DNA of 64,000 nt. Origin: Paraburkholderia monticola (lineage in GTDB: Bacteria > Pseudomonadota > Gammaproteobacteria > Burkholderiales > Burkholderiaceae). The notes below the pieces were generated by a model. That model was not told the DNA's origin. It searched no databases and worked only from the letters and a program-made list of their open reading frames with translations. The translations under genes and the position numbers were made by a program. Positions 34,984 to 44,114 of the stretch are shown piece after piece. Position 1 is the stretch's first letter. The number at the start of each line of letters is the position of its first letter. The stretch lies in assembly GCF_001580545.1 (NCBI RefSeq), contig NZ_LRBG01000007.1, forward strand, positions 158,230 to 222,229. Direction: 5' to 3'.

Positions 34984-35774
34984 ATCGAAACGGTCCGGTG
35001 GCGCTCGGCTTCCATGCCCTGTTCACCGTCTTTCTGATCGCGCCGCTCGCGATCGTCTGTCTCGTTGCCTTTACGCCGGGCAATCTGCTGAGCGTGCCGA
35101 CTCTGCATTATTCGACGCGCTGGTTCAGGGCGCTCGTTTCGAATCCGGATTTCACTCAGGCGTTTTCGAACAGCCTGTGGCTCGCGACACTCTCCGCCAC
35201 GCTCGCCGCGGTGCTAGGCGTGCCGGCCGCGTTGGGTCTATTGCGCTACCGCTTTGCCGGCCGCGACGCGATCAACTCGCTGCTGCTCTCCCCGCTGATG
35301 ATTCCGCCCGTCGTGCTGGGCGTCGCGCTGCTGCAACTGTTCACGCGCGTTGGCGTATCCGGGTCGTTCGTGTCGCTCGTGTTGGCTCACGTGATGCTCG
35401 TGTTCCCGTATTGCCTGCGGCTCATCATGGCGTCGCTGGTCGCGACGACGCGCGATGCCGAGCACGCCGCCGTCTCGCTGGGCGCGAATGCATGGACCAC
35501 CTTTCGGCGCATCACGTTGCCCGCGTTGGTGCCGGGCATTGCCGCCGGCTGGGTGCTCGGTTTTGCCAGCAGCTTCGACGAGCTGACCGCCACGATCTTC
35601 ATCGCGGCGCCCACCACGATCACGCTGCCGGTACGCATCTACATGAGCATGAGCGAAACCGTCGACCCGCAAGTCGCGGCGGTCGCCACGGTGATCATGG
35701 CGGTCACGCTCGGCCTGATGTTCGCCCTCGACAGGCTCGTGGGGCTCGACAAGGTTCTGACGGGAAAACATTGA
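34980..35774 (+). CDS. PotC-like ABC transporter permease
   Basis: This 264-residue permease has six helices and the EAA loop HAAVSLGANAWTTFRRITLP. SSFDELTATIFIAAPTTITLPVRIY near the end is the standard PotC segment. It overlaps both neighbours by 1-4 bp, so the transporter and the oxidoreductase that follows are encoded on one tightly coupled message. Confidence 0.92.
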   Translation: MNRNGPVALGFHALFTVFLIAPLAIVCLVAFTPGNLLSVPTLHYSTRWFRALVSNPDFTQAFSNSLWLATLSATLAAVLGVPAALGLLRYRFAGRDAINSLLLSPLMIPPVVLGVALLQLFTRVGVSGSFVSLVLAHVMLVFPYCLRLIMASLVATTRDAEHAAVSLGANAWTTFRRITLPALVPGIAAGWVLGFASSFDELTATIFIAAPTTITLPVRIYMSMSETVDPQVAAVATVIMAVTLGLMFALDRLVGLDKVLTGKH

Positions 35775-36874
35775 TGAAACACGAATACGATTTTGCGATC
35801 GTCGGCGGCGGCCTGGTGGGAATGGCGATCGCCTACGGACTCGCCAAGCGCGGCCAGAAGACGATCGTGCTCGACGGCGAAGACTCCAGCGTCCGGGCGG
35901 CGCGTGGCAACTTCGGCCTGATCTGGGTATCGGGCAAGGGCAGGAAACATGTCGACTACGGTCGCTGGTCGCTCGAATCGGCGCTGCTCTGGCCGGCGTT
36001 CGCCGCGGAGCTCGAAGCCGTGTCGTCGCTCAGTCTCGGCTATTCGCGGCCCGGCGGCGTCAGCATCGCGATGTCCGATGACGCGCTGGCGGGCAGCGTG
36101 GATACGCTGCGTCAGTTGCAGGCCCGCGATGCACGGCTCACCTACGACATCCTCGACCGCCAGCAATTGGCCGAGCGCATCCCGGAGGTCGGTCAGAACG
36201 TGGCCGGCGCGGTCTACTCGGCAAACGACGGTCACGTGAGCCCGCTCTACACGCTGCGTGCGCTGTTCCTCGCCTTCGAGCGCGCGAACGGACACTACGT
36301 GCCGGAGGCCCGGGTGAAGTCGATCGAGCGCGCGAACGGCGGCTATCGCATCGATACCGGCAAGCGCACGCTCGAAGCGGGGCGCGTGGTTCTGTGCGCG
36401 GGGCTCGGCAACCGCGAACTCGCGCCGATGGTGGGACTGAGTTCGCCGGTCGTGCCGCTGCGCGGTCAGATCCTCGTGACCGAACGCGTGCGTCCGTTCC
36501 TCAAGTACCCGACGCTCTCCGTGAGACAAACCGCCGAAGGGTCGGTCCTGCTCGGCGAATCCGCCGAAGACGTGGGCATGGACGACGGCGTGACGCCTGA
36601 GATCGTCGCGCACATCTCCCGCAAGGCCGTGACGCAGTTTCCGCTGCTGAAGAACGTGCGCGTCGTGCGCGCATGGGGCGCACTGCGCGTGATGACACCG
36701 GACAGCATGCCCGTCTACGAGGAATCCCCGACGCATCCCGGCGCGTTCATCGCGACCTGCCACAGCGGCGTGACGCTCGCGGCCGCGCATTGCGAGTTGC
36801 TCGTGAGCTGGCTGCTCGGCGGCCAGCGCCCTTCTCTTCTGGACTACTTCTATGCAAAACGTTTCGCTGTTTAG
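35774..36874 (+). CDS. FAD-dependent oxidoreductase, HcnC/opine oxidase beta-like
   Basis: This 366-residue flavoprotein has the N-terminal FAD motif FAIVGGGLVGMAIAYGLAK and a D-amino-acid-oxidase (DAO) fold. RVVLCAGLGNRELAPMVG and the C-terminal ATCHSGVTLAAAHCELL are typical of HcnC, the opine oxidase B subunit and D-hydroxyproline dehydrogenase beta. It would be the catalytic subunit oxidising the C-N bond of an imported amine, opine or D-amino acid. The next two genes encode the expected partner subunits. Confidence 0.88.
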   Translation: MKHEYDFAIVGGGLVGMAIAYGLAKRGQKTIVLDGEDSSVRAARGNFGLIWVSGKGRKHVDYGRWSLESALLWPAFAAELEAVSSLSLGYSRPGGVSIAMSDDALAGSVDTLRQLQARDARLTYDILDRQQLAERIPEVGQNVAGAVYSANDGHVSPLYTLRALFLAFERANGHYVPEARVKSIERANGGYRIDTGKRTLEAGRVVLCAGLGNRELAPMVGLSSPVVPLRGQILVTERVRPFLKYPTLSVRQTAEGSVLLGESAEDVGMDDGVTPEIVAHISRKAVTQFPLLKNVRVVRAWGALRVMTPDSMPVYEESPTHPGAFIATCHSGVTLAAAHCELLVSWLLGGQRPSLLDYFYAKRFAV

Positions 36875-37160
36875 TCAGATCGATGGTGCCTCGCCCCGCA
36901 CCGTGCGGATCGTCGTCGATGGTTGCCCGGTGGACGTGCCGGAGCACGCGAACGTAGCCGCGGCGCTGCTGTGCGCCGGAGTCAGCGTGTTCCGTCACAC
37001 GCCGGTAGGCGCCGCGCCGCGCGCGCCGTATTGCATGATGGGCGTGTGCTTCGATTGCCTCGTCGAAATCGATGGCTTGCCGAACCAGCAAGCCTGCATG
37101 GTGCGCGTGCGCGACGGGATGGAGATCAAGGCCATGGCTGGCGCGAGGGCACTCGTATGA
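36852..37160 (+). CDS. [2Fe-2S] subunit, HcnA-like
   Basis: This 102-residue protein matches the small gamma subunit of HcnABC/opine oxidase-type dehydrogenases. The ferredoxin-type ligands are Cys61, Cys66, Cys69 and Cys82 (C-x4-C-x2-C-x12-C) in the PYCMMGVCFDCLVEIDG region. It passes electrons between the two flavin subunits. The gene overlaps the end of the preceding oxidoreductase gene by 23 bp. Confidence 0.9.
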   Translation: MQNVSLFSQIDGASPRTVRIVVDGCPVDVPEHANVAAALLCAGVSVFRHTPVGAAPRAPYCMMGVCFDCLVEIDGLPNQQACMVRVRDGMEIKAMAGARALV

Positions 37161-38590
37161 CGATCGTGACAGTGGACCTCGTCATCGTCGGTGCCGGGCC
37201 GGCCGGCATGGCGTGCGCGCTCGACGCCGCGCGCGCCGGCCTCGACGTGCTCGTGCTCGACGAAAACCCGCTGCCGGGCGGGCAGATCTATCGCAACGTG
37301 GGACGCTCGCCGCTGCCCGACGCGGCACTGCTCGGCAATGACTACACCGATGGCGCCAGGCTGGTCGCCCGCTTCGGCGAGGCGCGCCTGCGCTATTGGT
37401 CCGACACGCTCGTGTGGCAGATCACGCGCGCGTTGGAGATCAGCTACACACGTCGCAGCGGCACAGCGGCAAGCGGACAGATCCGTGCAAAAGCCGTGGT
37501 CATCGCCAACGGCGCTTACGAACGGCCCTGCCCGGTTCCAGGCTGGACGCTCCCCGGCGTCATGGGCGTGGGCGCCGCCCAGACGCTGCTCAAATCGTCA
37601 GCCGTGCTGCCCGATGGACCTGTCGTGCTGGCGGGAAGCGGACCGTTGATGTATCTGTTCGCCTGGCAGTTGATTCAGGCAAACCGGGCCCCGGCGGCGA
37701 TCCTCGATACGACGCCATCGCGCAACTATTGGCGCGCGCTCGCGCAACTGCCGGGCGCATTGCGCACGCCAGCCTATCTGGCGAAGGGCCGGCGTCTCTT
37801 GAATGCGATCCGGCGTAGTGGCATTCCGCACATTCGCCAGGTGACCCGATTCTCCGTGGAGGGCGACGGCCGCGCGGAGTCGGTGCAATACACGGCCAAG
37901 GGGCGAACGTCGAAGATCCCCGCGAGCGTCGTCCTGCTGCATCAGGGCGTGGTGCCCAACGTGCAACTGACTCGCTCGATCGGCTGCGAGCATCGCTGGG
38001 ACGAGGCCCAACTCTGCTGGCACCCGCGCACCGATGCATGGGGCGAGACCACGGTGCCGAACCTCTTCGTCGCGGGCGACGGCGGCGGCATCCACGGCGC
38101 GATCGCAGCCCAGGCAGCGGGCGCGCTGAGCGCGCTGGGCGTAGCGCATCGGCTCGGCGCGCTACGCCGCGAGTCGCGTGACGAGCGAGCCGCACCGTTG
38201 CGACGACAACTAGACCGGCACCGCGCCGTACGCCCTTTCCTCGACACGCTCTATCGTCCGGCGGATGCGTTTCGCCGTCCCGCCGACGCAACCATCGTCT
38301 GTCGTTGCGAGGAAGTCAGTGCCGGCGAGATCCGGGCAATGGCGCGTCTTGGCTGCACCGGACCGAACCAGAGCAAGTCGTTTTCCCGTTGCGGAATGGG
38401 CCCGTGCCAGGGGCGTCTATGTGGCCTGACCGTCGCCGAACTGCTGGCCGAAGCGCATGCGAAACCCGTGGCGGAAGTCGGTTACTACCGGATTCGCCCG
38501 CCGATCAAACCGGTGAGCCTCGGCGATCTCGCCGAATCCCATGTCCCGGATCTGAATGCAGCACAACCGACGGAGTTCGTCCCCAAATGA
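37157..38590 (+). CDS. FAD/NAD(P)-binding subunit with BFD-type [2Fe-2S] domain, HcnB-like
   Basis: This 477-residue subunit has a pyridine nucleotide-disulfide reductase fold with the FAD motif VIVGAGPAGMACALDAARAG, a second nucleotide motif around VVLAGSGPLMYLFA and the flavin-binding LFVAGDGGGIHG. A C-terminal bacterioferritin-ferredoxin-type domain has Cys382, Cys384, Cys412 and Cys417. It corresponds to HcnB or opine oxidase subunit A. With the two preceding products it should form a heterotrimeric dehydrogenase that feeds electrons to the respiratory chain. Confidence 0.9.
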   Translation: MTIVTVDLVIVGAGPAGMACALDAARAGLDVLVLDENPLPGGQIYRNVGRSPLPDAALLGNDYTDGARLVARFGEARLRYWSDTLVWQITRALEISYTRRSGTAASGQIRAKAVVIANGAYERPCPVPGWTLPGVMGVGAAQTLLKSSAVLPDGPVVLAGSGPLMYLFAWQLIQANRAPAAILDTTPSRNYWRALAQLPGALRTPAYLAKGRRLLNAIRRSGIPHIRQVTRFSVEGDGRAESVQYTAKGRTSKIPASVVLLHQGVVPNVQLTRSIGCEHRWDEAQLCWHPRTDAWGETTVPNLFVAGDGGGIHGAIAAQAAGALSALGVAHRLGALRRESRDERAAPLRRQLDRHRAVRPFLDTLYRPADAFRRPADATIVCRCEEVSAGEIRAMARLGCTGPNQSKSFSRCGMGPCQGRLCGLTVAELLAEAHAKPVAEVGYYRIRPPIKPVSLGDLAESHVPDLNAAQPTEFVPK

Positions 38591-38949
38591 ATGCGTTTCC
38601 TATCGTAAGAACCGCTGGCAATGCACGCATGAGCAAGATGGTGCGTGCGGGCAATCTGCTCTTCCTCGCGGGGCAAACCTCGTCCGGCGCCCCCGATGCA
38701 GGCACGATCGAGGAGCAGGCGACCGTTGCGCTAGCGCGCATCGATGCGTTGCTGCAACAGGCTGGCAGCAGCAAGCAGCGACTCCTGTCGGTGACGATCT
38801 ACCTGAAAGACATCGCGCTGTTCGACCGCATGAATGCGGTCTGGCAGAACTGGGTCGATCCGGAGCATCTGCCTGCGCGCTGCACCGTACAGGCGACGCT
38901 CGGATTGCCTGAACTGCTGGTGGAATTCAGCGTGACGGCAGCGGTTTGA
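38587..38949 (+). CDS. RidA family imine/enamine deaminase
   Basis: This 120-residue protein has the RidA (YjgF) fold, with the SVTIYLKDIALFDRMNAVWQNW core and the active-site Arg98 in ARCTVQATLG. RidA proteins hydrolyse reactive imines and enamines released by flavoenzymes and PLP enzymes. Its place as the last gene of an operon for an amine-oxidising dehydrogenase fits exactly: it would clear the 2-imino acid product. It overlaps the preceding gene by 4 bp. Confidence 0.93.
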   Translation: MNAFPIVRTAGNARMSKMVRAGNLLFLAGQTSSGAPDAGTIEEQATVALARIDALLQQAGSSKQRLLSVTIYLKDIALFDRMNAVWQNWVDPEHLPARCTVQATLGLPELLVEFSVTAAV

Positions 38950-39442
38950 GGTATCGCCCGCGCGCCCCGCTTCGCGCGAGTTATCCGGGGCTCTGGCCTG
39001 CTGGCGCGTCGACTCACCTACACGTTTTGCGTTGATAAATTGACGCTGAATGTAGCGGGGCCATATCGACCGGTAGCATGGGCGTTGGCCCCGTCCCTGC
39101 GTGCGAAGGCGCAAAACGATCAGAATAAGGCGCAAAACGTGGAGATTCCCCGACCGGTTTTGACAACTTCAACTGCTATCCTTCAAAACTTGAACCCGAT
39201 CACTATCGTGGCTTTTTCCAGGTAGTCGACGCCGCAGGTCTCGCCAAACGCAGTCCATCAGCGCACAAAACCGGAGTAGTCAGCGTCCCGCGAAATGCTC
39301 ACTCCGATGCCACGGGGATAGCAAAAGCCGGCACTCCGGAAACGAGTTGCGCAGATCTCAACATGGTCCATGGATTACCAGCATACTGGCCCGGTAGCGT
39401 CTGGAATTCGTCGCATCGTTTTCGCACCGATATGAGGGAAAT
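38950..39442. other. Intergenic region, 493 bp
   Basis: No gene or clear RNA structure is recognised. Base composition falls towards the right, with runs such as GCGCAAAACG repeated twice, and it leads into a methyltransferase gene of similarly lower GC. No insertion sequence end was found. Confidence 0.4.
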
Positions 39443-40252
39443 ATGCATAGACCCATCGACACTGAAACGATCCCGAGTACTGAATTGCAGCAGGTCAAGG
39501 CGACTTATGCCAAGCTTTGCGAGGAGTACGTTGCTCATCGCAGCAACGGTGAATACCGGGACTATGTGCAATCGGTGATCGCCAACGACGCCAGTCTCGA
39601 TCGCCACGTACGCGCGTTCGAGATTTACGCGCCGTATATCAAGCCTGGAATGAAGGTGCTCGACTGGGGATGCAGGCATGCTCCCGATTCGTGCATGCTT
39701 CGCACGCTCTACCACGACATCGACATATCTGGCTGTGATATCTGCAAAGATGGGCAATTCGCGGAGTTCCATCAGTACGCCGGCTTGTCTTTCCGCTCCC
39801 TCGAGCATGAATTTCTGCTGCCCTACGAAGACAATCAATTTGACGTGGTGATCGGAAGCGGCGTACTCGAGCACGTGGCCCGCGAGCAAAAGAGTGTCGA
39901 TGAACTATGGCGCGTGCTGAAAGACGACGGTTTGTTGATCATCACATTTTTACCGAACCGTTTATCGGTGACCGAAAATGCCTGCAGAGTCATGAAGAAA
40001 TACACGGGCCATAATCGGCTGTACAGCCTCAGCGACGCGAAGCGCCTGTTTCTCAGCTCGGGGTTCGTGCTCGAAGAATGCGGCTATCACCAGGTCTTTC
40101 CGACGTTCGCAAAAGGCATAAAGGGCGGCGGAGCGCTTAATGCACTCGCCAATATCGGCATGAAGCTGAACCGGCCTTTCGAGCGGATACCGATCGTGAA
40201 TACCGTCTCGGCCAATCTGTTTTTCATCCTCCGCCGCGTGCACGAGATGTAG
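39443..40252 (+). CDS. Class I SAM-dependent methyltransferase
   Basis: This 269-residue enzyme has the Methyltransf_11-type fold. Motif I is KVLDWGCRHAPDS (residues 71-83), and FDVVIGSGVLEHV is the post-motif II segment. GAGGGAAAT supplies the ribosome site. The C-terminal basic and hydrophobic stretch (IPIVNTVSANLFFILRRVHEM) may form a membrane contact. It stands alone, flanked by a long gap and a convergent gene, and its codon use is noticeably less GC-biased than that of its neighbours, hinting at acquisition by transfer. The substrate is unknown; many such enzymes modify polysaccharides or lipids. Confidence 0.82.
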   Translation: MHRPIDTETIPSTELQQVKATYAKLCEEYVAHRSNGEYRDYVQSVIANDASLDRHVRAFEIYAPYIKPGMKVLDWGCRHAPDSCMLRTLYHDIDISGCDICKDGQFAEFHQYAGLSFRSLEHEFLLPYEDNQFDVVIGSGVLEHVAREQKSVDELWRVLKDDGLLIITFLPNRLSVTENACRVMKKYTGHNRLYSLSDAKRLFLSSGFVLEECGYHQVFPTFAKGIKGGGALNALANIGMKLNRPFERIPIVNTVSANLFFILRRVHEM

Positions 40253-40270
40253 TGGGTGGCCCCTCGGGGC

Positions 40271-43024
40271 CTACTTCAACGGATCATCGCGCAATGCCGC
40301 GCCCTCCTGTTGGGAAGTCGCAAACGCGCTCAATGCAGGGACGCGCCGAATCACGAGCTTCTCTATTTCCACCACGAGGAAAAACAGGAACCCGCCGACG
40401 ACGAGCCACACCCATGCCGAGATGGGTAGAGACTCGGTATCGAAGATGGCGTGGAACGGCAGCGTATAGGTGAACAGCAGCTGCAACACGATGACCCCGG
40501 CTATTCCGTACCAGAGATAGTGATTGCCCTGATGGGCGCGCACGGTCAGCGACGAATCGAGCAGATGCCGGATGTTCAGCAGATAGAACACCTGGCCGAG
40601 CGTAATGGCGTTGACCGCGGCCGTGCGCGCCATCTGATCCGACGCCCCGTGCGACTTCATCCAGAAGAAGGTCGACAGCGTATAGAGCACGAGCGCGAGG
40701 CCCACGAACAGGATGCGCCAGATGCCGAAGCGCGTGACAATCGGCCGGTCGATAGAACGGGGCGCGCGGCGCATCACGTCCGCCTCGTGCGGCTCGAACG
40801 AAATGGTCAGGCCGAGCGCGACCGAAGTGATCATGTTGACCCACAGGATCTGCGGCGCCGTGATCGGCAGCGTGAAGGCGAACAGGATCGCCACCGCGAT
40901 CACCGCGCCCTGGGCGACATTGGTCGGCAGCAGGAACAGCATCGCCTTCTCGATGTTGTTGTAGACCGTGCGTCCCTCCTTCACCGCCGCGGAGATCGAA
41001 GCGAAGTTGTCATCGACGAGAATCATCCCCGCCGCCTCTTTCGTGACCTCGGTGCCCTTGATGCCCATCGCGACGCCGATGTCGGCTTTCTTGAGCGCCG
41101 GCGCATCGTTGACGCCGTCGCCCGTCATCGCGACGATCTGCCGGTTCGCCTGGATCGCCTTGACGAGCCGCAGCTTGTGCTCAGGGCTCGCGCGCGCGAA
41201 GACGTCGACGCCGCGCACGCATTCCTGCAGCGCCGCATCGTTCATCGCCTCGATCTCGGTCCCGGACACGGCCGTCTTGCCGTCGCCGATCCCCAGCATT
41301 CTTGCGATTGCCGCCGCGGTGATCTTGTGGTCGCCCGTGATCATCGTGACGCGGATGCCCCCGCCGTGGCATTCGCGCACGGCATCGATGGCCTCTTTGC
41401 GCGGCGGGTCCATGAGGCCCACGAGGCCGAGCAGCACGAGCGTACGCGGCAGGTCCTGCGGACCCAGACCGCCGCTGCGCAGGCCCGGCTCCGACAGCCA
41501 CGCCAGTCCGAGCACGCGCTCACCCTGCGCGGCGAGCCGGTCTCCCTCCCTTGCGAAGTGCTCGCGATCGAGCGGCGCGGGGCCTAGCGCTGTCTGCTGC
41601 CGGTCGCAGTGATCGAGGATCACTTCCGGGGCGCCCTTGACCAGCAGTATCTCGCCGTCCGCCGACCGGTTCAGCGTCGCCATGAACTTGTGCTCGGACT
41701 CGAACGGAATCGCGTCGAATCTCGGTGCGGCGGCCGTCTCGGTCGCACGGTCCATGCCCAGCTTGGCGGCGAACGGATAGAGCGCGCCCTCGGTCGGGTC
41801 GCCCTCCACTTTCCATTTTCCGTCTTCCTCGAAAAGCTCGGCGTCGTTACACAACACCGACACGCGGCCCATCAGCCTGAGCACGTCCGGCGCCGCGCCG
41901 AGCGGCTTGCCATCGGCCTTGACCTCTCCCTCGAGGGCATAGCCGTCGCCGCTCACGGTATAGGCCGCTTCCGCCGTCACGACGGAGGTCACCATCATCT
42001 CCATCAGCGTCAGCGTGCCCGTCTTGTCCGAGCAGATGCGCGACACGGCGCCCAGCGTCTCGACCGCCGGCAGGCGGCGAATAATCGCGTTGCGCTGAAC
42101 CATGCGCTGCACGCCGATGGCGAGCGTGATGGTGATGAGCGCGGGCAGCCCCTCAGGGATCACCGATACCGCGATCCCCACGATGGCCTGGAACAACTGG
42201 ACGAAGGTCATGTGTCCGAGCCAGTGGCCCCACGAGAACAGCAGCACGCTGACACAGGCGATCACCGCGGTGATGACGTAGCCGAATTTTTTGATCTGGC
42301 GCAGCAGCGGGGTCTCGAGCGCGCTGACCTCGGCGAGCATCTGATTGATCCGGCCGAGTTCCGTTTGGCTCCCGGTCGCCACGACGACGCCGGTCGCGCG
42401 GCCGGACAACACCATCGTGCCGCAGAACGCCATGTTCTCGCGGTCGCCGACCGTGGCTTTGGCGGGCACCGGCGCGGTGCTTTTCTCGGCCGGGATGGAT
42501 TCGCCGGTCAGGGCCGCTTCCTCCGTGCGCAAATTCCTGGCCTCGACCAGACGCATGTCCGCGGGGATTTTGTCGCCCGACTCCAGCAGCACGATGTCGC
42601 CAGGAACGAGTTCGTCGGCGGGAATCAGACGGACCGCCGCGCCGCGCATCACGCGCGCCTCGGCGGACAGCATGTTGCGAATCGAGTCGAGCGCCTTCTC
42701 GGCCCGCCCTTCCTGCAGGAAGCCGAGCAGCGAGTTGAGGATGACGACGGCCAGGATGACCGAGCCATCGAGCCAAAGTCCCAGCATGAACTTGATGAAA
42801 CCGGCCGCGAGCAGCACGTAGATCAGAATGTTGTGAAGCTGCGCGAGGAATCGCGCGACCGGCCCTTTCTTCTTGCCTTGGGGCAGCCGGTTCGGTCCAT
42901 AGGTGGCGAGCCGGCCGGTCGCATCCGCCGCATCGAGGCCGCGCGCGGGATCCACCTTGAACTGCCGCTCGATTTCGTCGGCCGGTAGCGCATGCCACGG
43001 TGCCGCAGTCTCTACTGAGCTCAT
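40271..43024 (-). CDS. P-type cation-transporting ATPase, type II
   Basis: This 917-residue pump has the N-terminal cation ATPase domain, TGES actuator motif (173-176), the PEGLP ion-site motif in helix M4 (290-294), and the phosphorylation motif CSDKTGTLT with Asp333. The hinge TGDGVNDAPALK and six C-terminal helices follow. The PEGLP sequence is typical of type IIA/PMR1-like pumps for calcium or manganese; some bacterial relatives move other cations. Transported ion is therefore open. It follows a PPK2 kinase gene by 23 bp on the same strand, so the two are likely co-transcribed. Confidence 0.92.
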   Translation of the reverse strand: MSSVETAAPWHALPADEIERQFKVDPARGLDAADATGRLATYGPNRLPQGKKKGPVARFLAQLHNILIYVLLAAGFIKFMLGLWLDGSVILAVVILNSLLGFLQEGRAEKALDSIRNMLSAEARVMRGAAVRLIPADELVPGDIVLLESGDKIPADMRLVEARNLRTEEAALTGESIPAEKSTAPVPAKATVGDRENMAFCGTMVLSGRATGVVVATGSQTELGRINQMLAEVSALETPLLRQIKKFGYVITAVIACVSVLLFSWGHWLGHMTFVQLFQAIVGIAVSVIPEGLPALITITLAIGVQRMVQRNAIIRRLPAVETLGAVSRICSDKTGTLTLMEMMVTSVVTAEAAYTVSGDGYALEGEVKADGKPLGAAPDVLRLMGRVSVLCNDAELFEEDGKWKVEGDPTEGALYPFAAKLGMDRATETAAAPRFDAIPFESEHKFMATLNRSADGEILLVKGAPEVILDHCDRQQTALGPAPLDREHFAREGDRLAAQGERVLGLAWLSEPGLRSGGLGPQDLPRTLVLLGLVGLMDPPRKEAIDAVRECHGGGIRVTMITGDHKITAAAIARMLGIGDGKTAVSGTEIEAMNDAALQECVRGVDVFARASPEHKLRLVKAIQANRQIVAMTGDGVNDAPALKKADIGVAMGIKGTEVTKEAAGMILVDDNFASISAAVKEGRTVYNNIEKAMLFLLPTNVAQGAVIAVAILFAFTLPITAPQILWVNMITSVALGLTISFEPHEADVMRRAPRSIDRPIVTRFGIWRILFVGLALVLYTLSTFFWMKSHGASDQMARTAAVNAITLGQVFYLLNIRHLLDSSLTVRAHQGNHYLWYGIAGVIVLQLLFTYTLPFHAIFDTESLPISAWVWLVVGGFLFFLVVEIEKLVIRRVPALSAFATSQQEGAALRDDPLK

Positions 43025-43047
43025 CCTCGTCTCTCCCGGTTCCAGGA

Positions 43048-43989
43048 TCAGCGATCGCCCCTGGGTCGAGCGCCTTTCGTCCCCTCTACCGCTTCGGCGC
43101 CAAGTTCCTCCCGCGCCGCGGCGAGATCCTTCATATGCTCATGCGTGGGTTTCGGATATTCGAGGTCGAGCTTCTCGACGGCCTCGACGATCGCGGCCGC
43201 GACGATCAGGCGCGTGAACGGCTTATGGTCGGCGGGCACGACGTACCACGGAGCCGCTTCGGTGGCCGTCGCGCGGATGGCCTCTTCATAGGCATGCATG
43301 TAGTCGTTCCAGTATCGACGCTCGCGAATGTCGGCTGCGGAAAACTTCCAGTGCTTGTCGGGATTGTGAAGGCGCTCCATGAAGCGGTTCTTCTGCTCCG
43401 CGAACGACAGGTTCAGATAGAACTTGAGGATGACCACGCCCTGGCGCGTCAGATAGTCCTCGAATCGCGCGATGTCGGCGAGCCGCTCGTCCCAGATCTT
43501 CTTGCCGACCCGTCCTGGCGGGATCTTCTGCGCATGGAGCAGATGCTGATGCACGCGCACCACCAGCACCTCTTCGTAGTACGAGCGGTTGAAGATGCCG
43601 ATGTGCCCACGCTCGGGGACCTTCGTGCAATAGCGCCAAAGGAAGTCGTGGGAGAGCTCTTCGACCGACGGCTGCTTGAACGAGACGACATCGCAACCCT
43701 GCGGATTGACGCGCGACATGACGTGCTTGATCGTCCCATCCTTACCCGCGGCGTCCATCGCCTGGAACACCAGCAGCACGGACCAGGAATCCTGCGCGTA
43801 GAGGATTTCCTGTTCCATCGCGAGCCATTTCGACCCGCGCTGGAGAAGTCGCCGCGCTTCCTCCTTCTCCATTTCGAGTCCTAGCGTCTCGCCCGGATCG
43901 AATTTCTTCAGGGAGAAATCGCTGCCCCTGGTGACGCGGAACGGATCGGTGTACACCCGCAGCGCGTCGAGTATCTCTTTTCGAACCAT
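43048..43989 (-). CDS. Polyphosphate kinase 2 family protein (class III-like)
   Basis: This 313-residue enzyme has the PPK2 Walker A region VFQAMDAAGKDGTIKHVMS (residues 74-92) and the lid/Walker B region ERGHIGIFNRSYYEEVLVVRVH (residues 126-147). Length and the VNPQGCDVVSFKQPS segment match stand-alone PPK2 enzymes of the class that phosphorylate AMP and ADP with polyphosphate. The class assignment is by pattern. It directly precedes the P-type ATPase gene, so it may feed ATP to ion pumping or help handle polyphosphate-bound cations. Confidence 0.9.
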   Translation of the reverse strand: MVRKEILDALRVYTDPFRVTRGSDFSLKKFDPGETLGLEMEKEEARRLLQRGSKWLAMEQEILYAQDSWSVLLVFQAMDAAGKDGTIKHVMSRVNPQGCDVVSFKQPSVEELSHDFLWRYCTKVPERGHIGIFNRSYYEEVLVVRVHQHLLHAQKIPPGRVGKKIWDERLADIARFEDYLTRQGVVILKFYLNLSFAEQKNRFMERLHNPDKHWKFSAADIRERRYWNDYMHAYEEAIRATATEAAPWYVVPADHKPFTRLIVAAAIVEAVEKLDLEYPKPTHEHMKDLAAAREELGAEAVEGTKGARPRGDR

Positions 43990-44114
43990 CGCTCTTTCTC
44001 CCGGACGAGCACCGTCGCGACAGCAGTCGTCCTACTCATACCTTCCCTGATAATAGGTCACGCATGATGTAGCGCTTGGGATATTTGATGGCACGCGCCA
44101 AGGGTTCCGATCGA

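Noticed and set aside
39040..39225. 61-codon frame in the gap before the methyltransferase
   Set aside because: No ribosome site, no family character and no conservation evidence available.
40451..42988. Two long plus-strand frames opposite the P-type ATPase
   Set aside because: Their sequence is low-complexity Arg/Gly/Asp/His and they mirror the third-codon-position bias of the ATPase gene.
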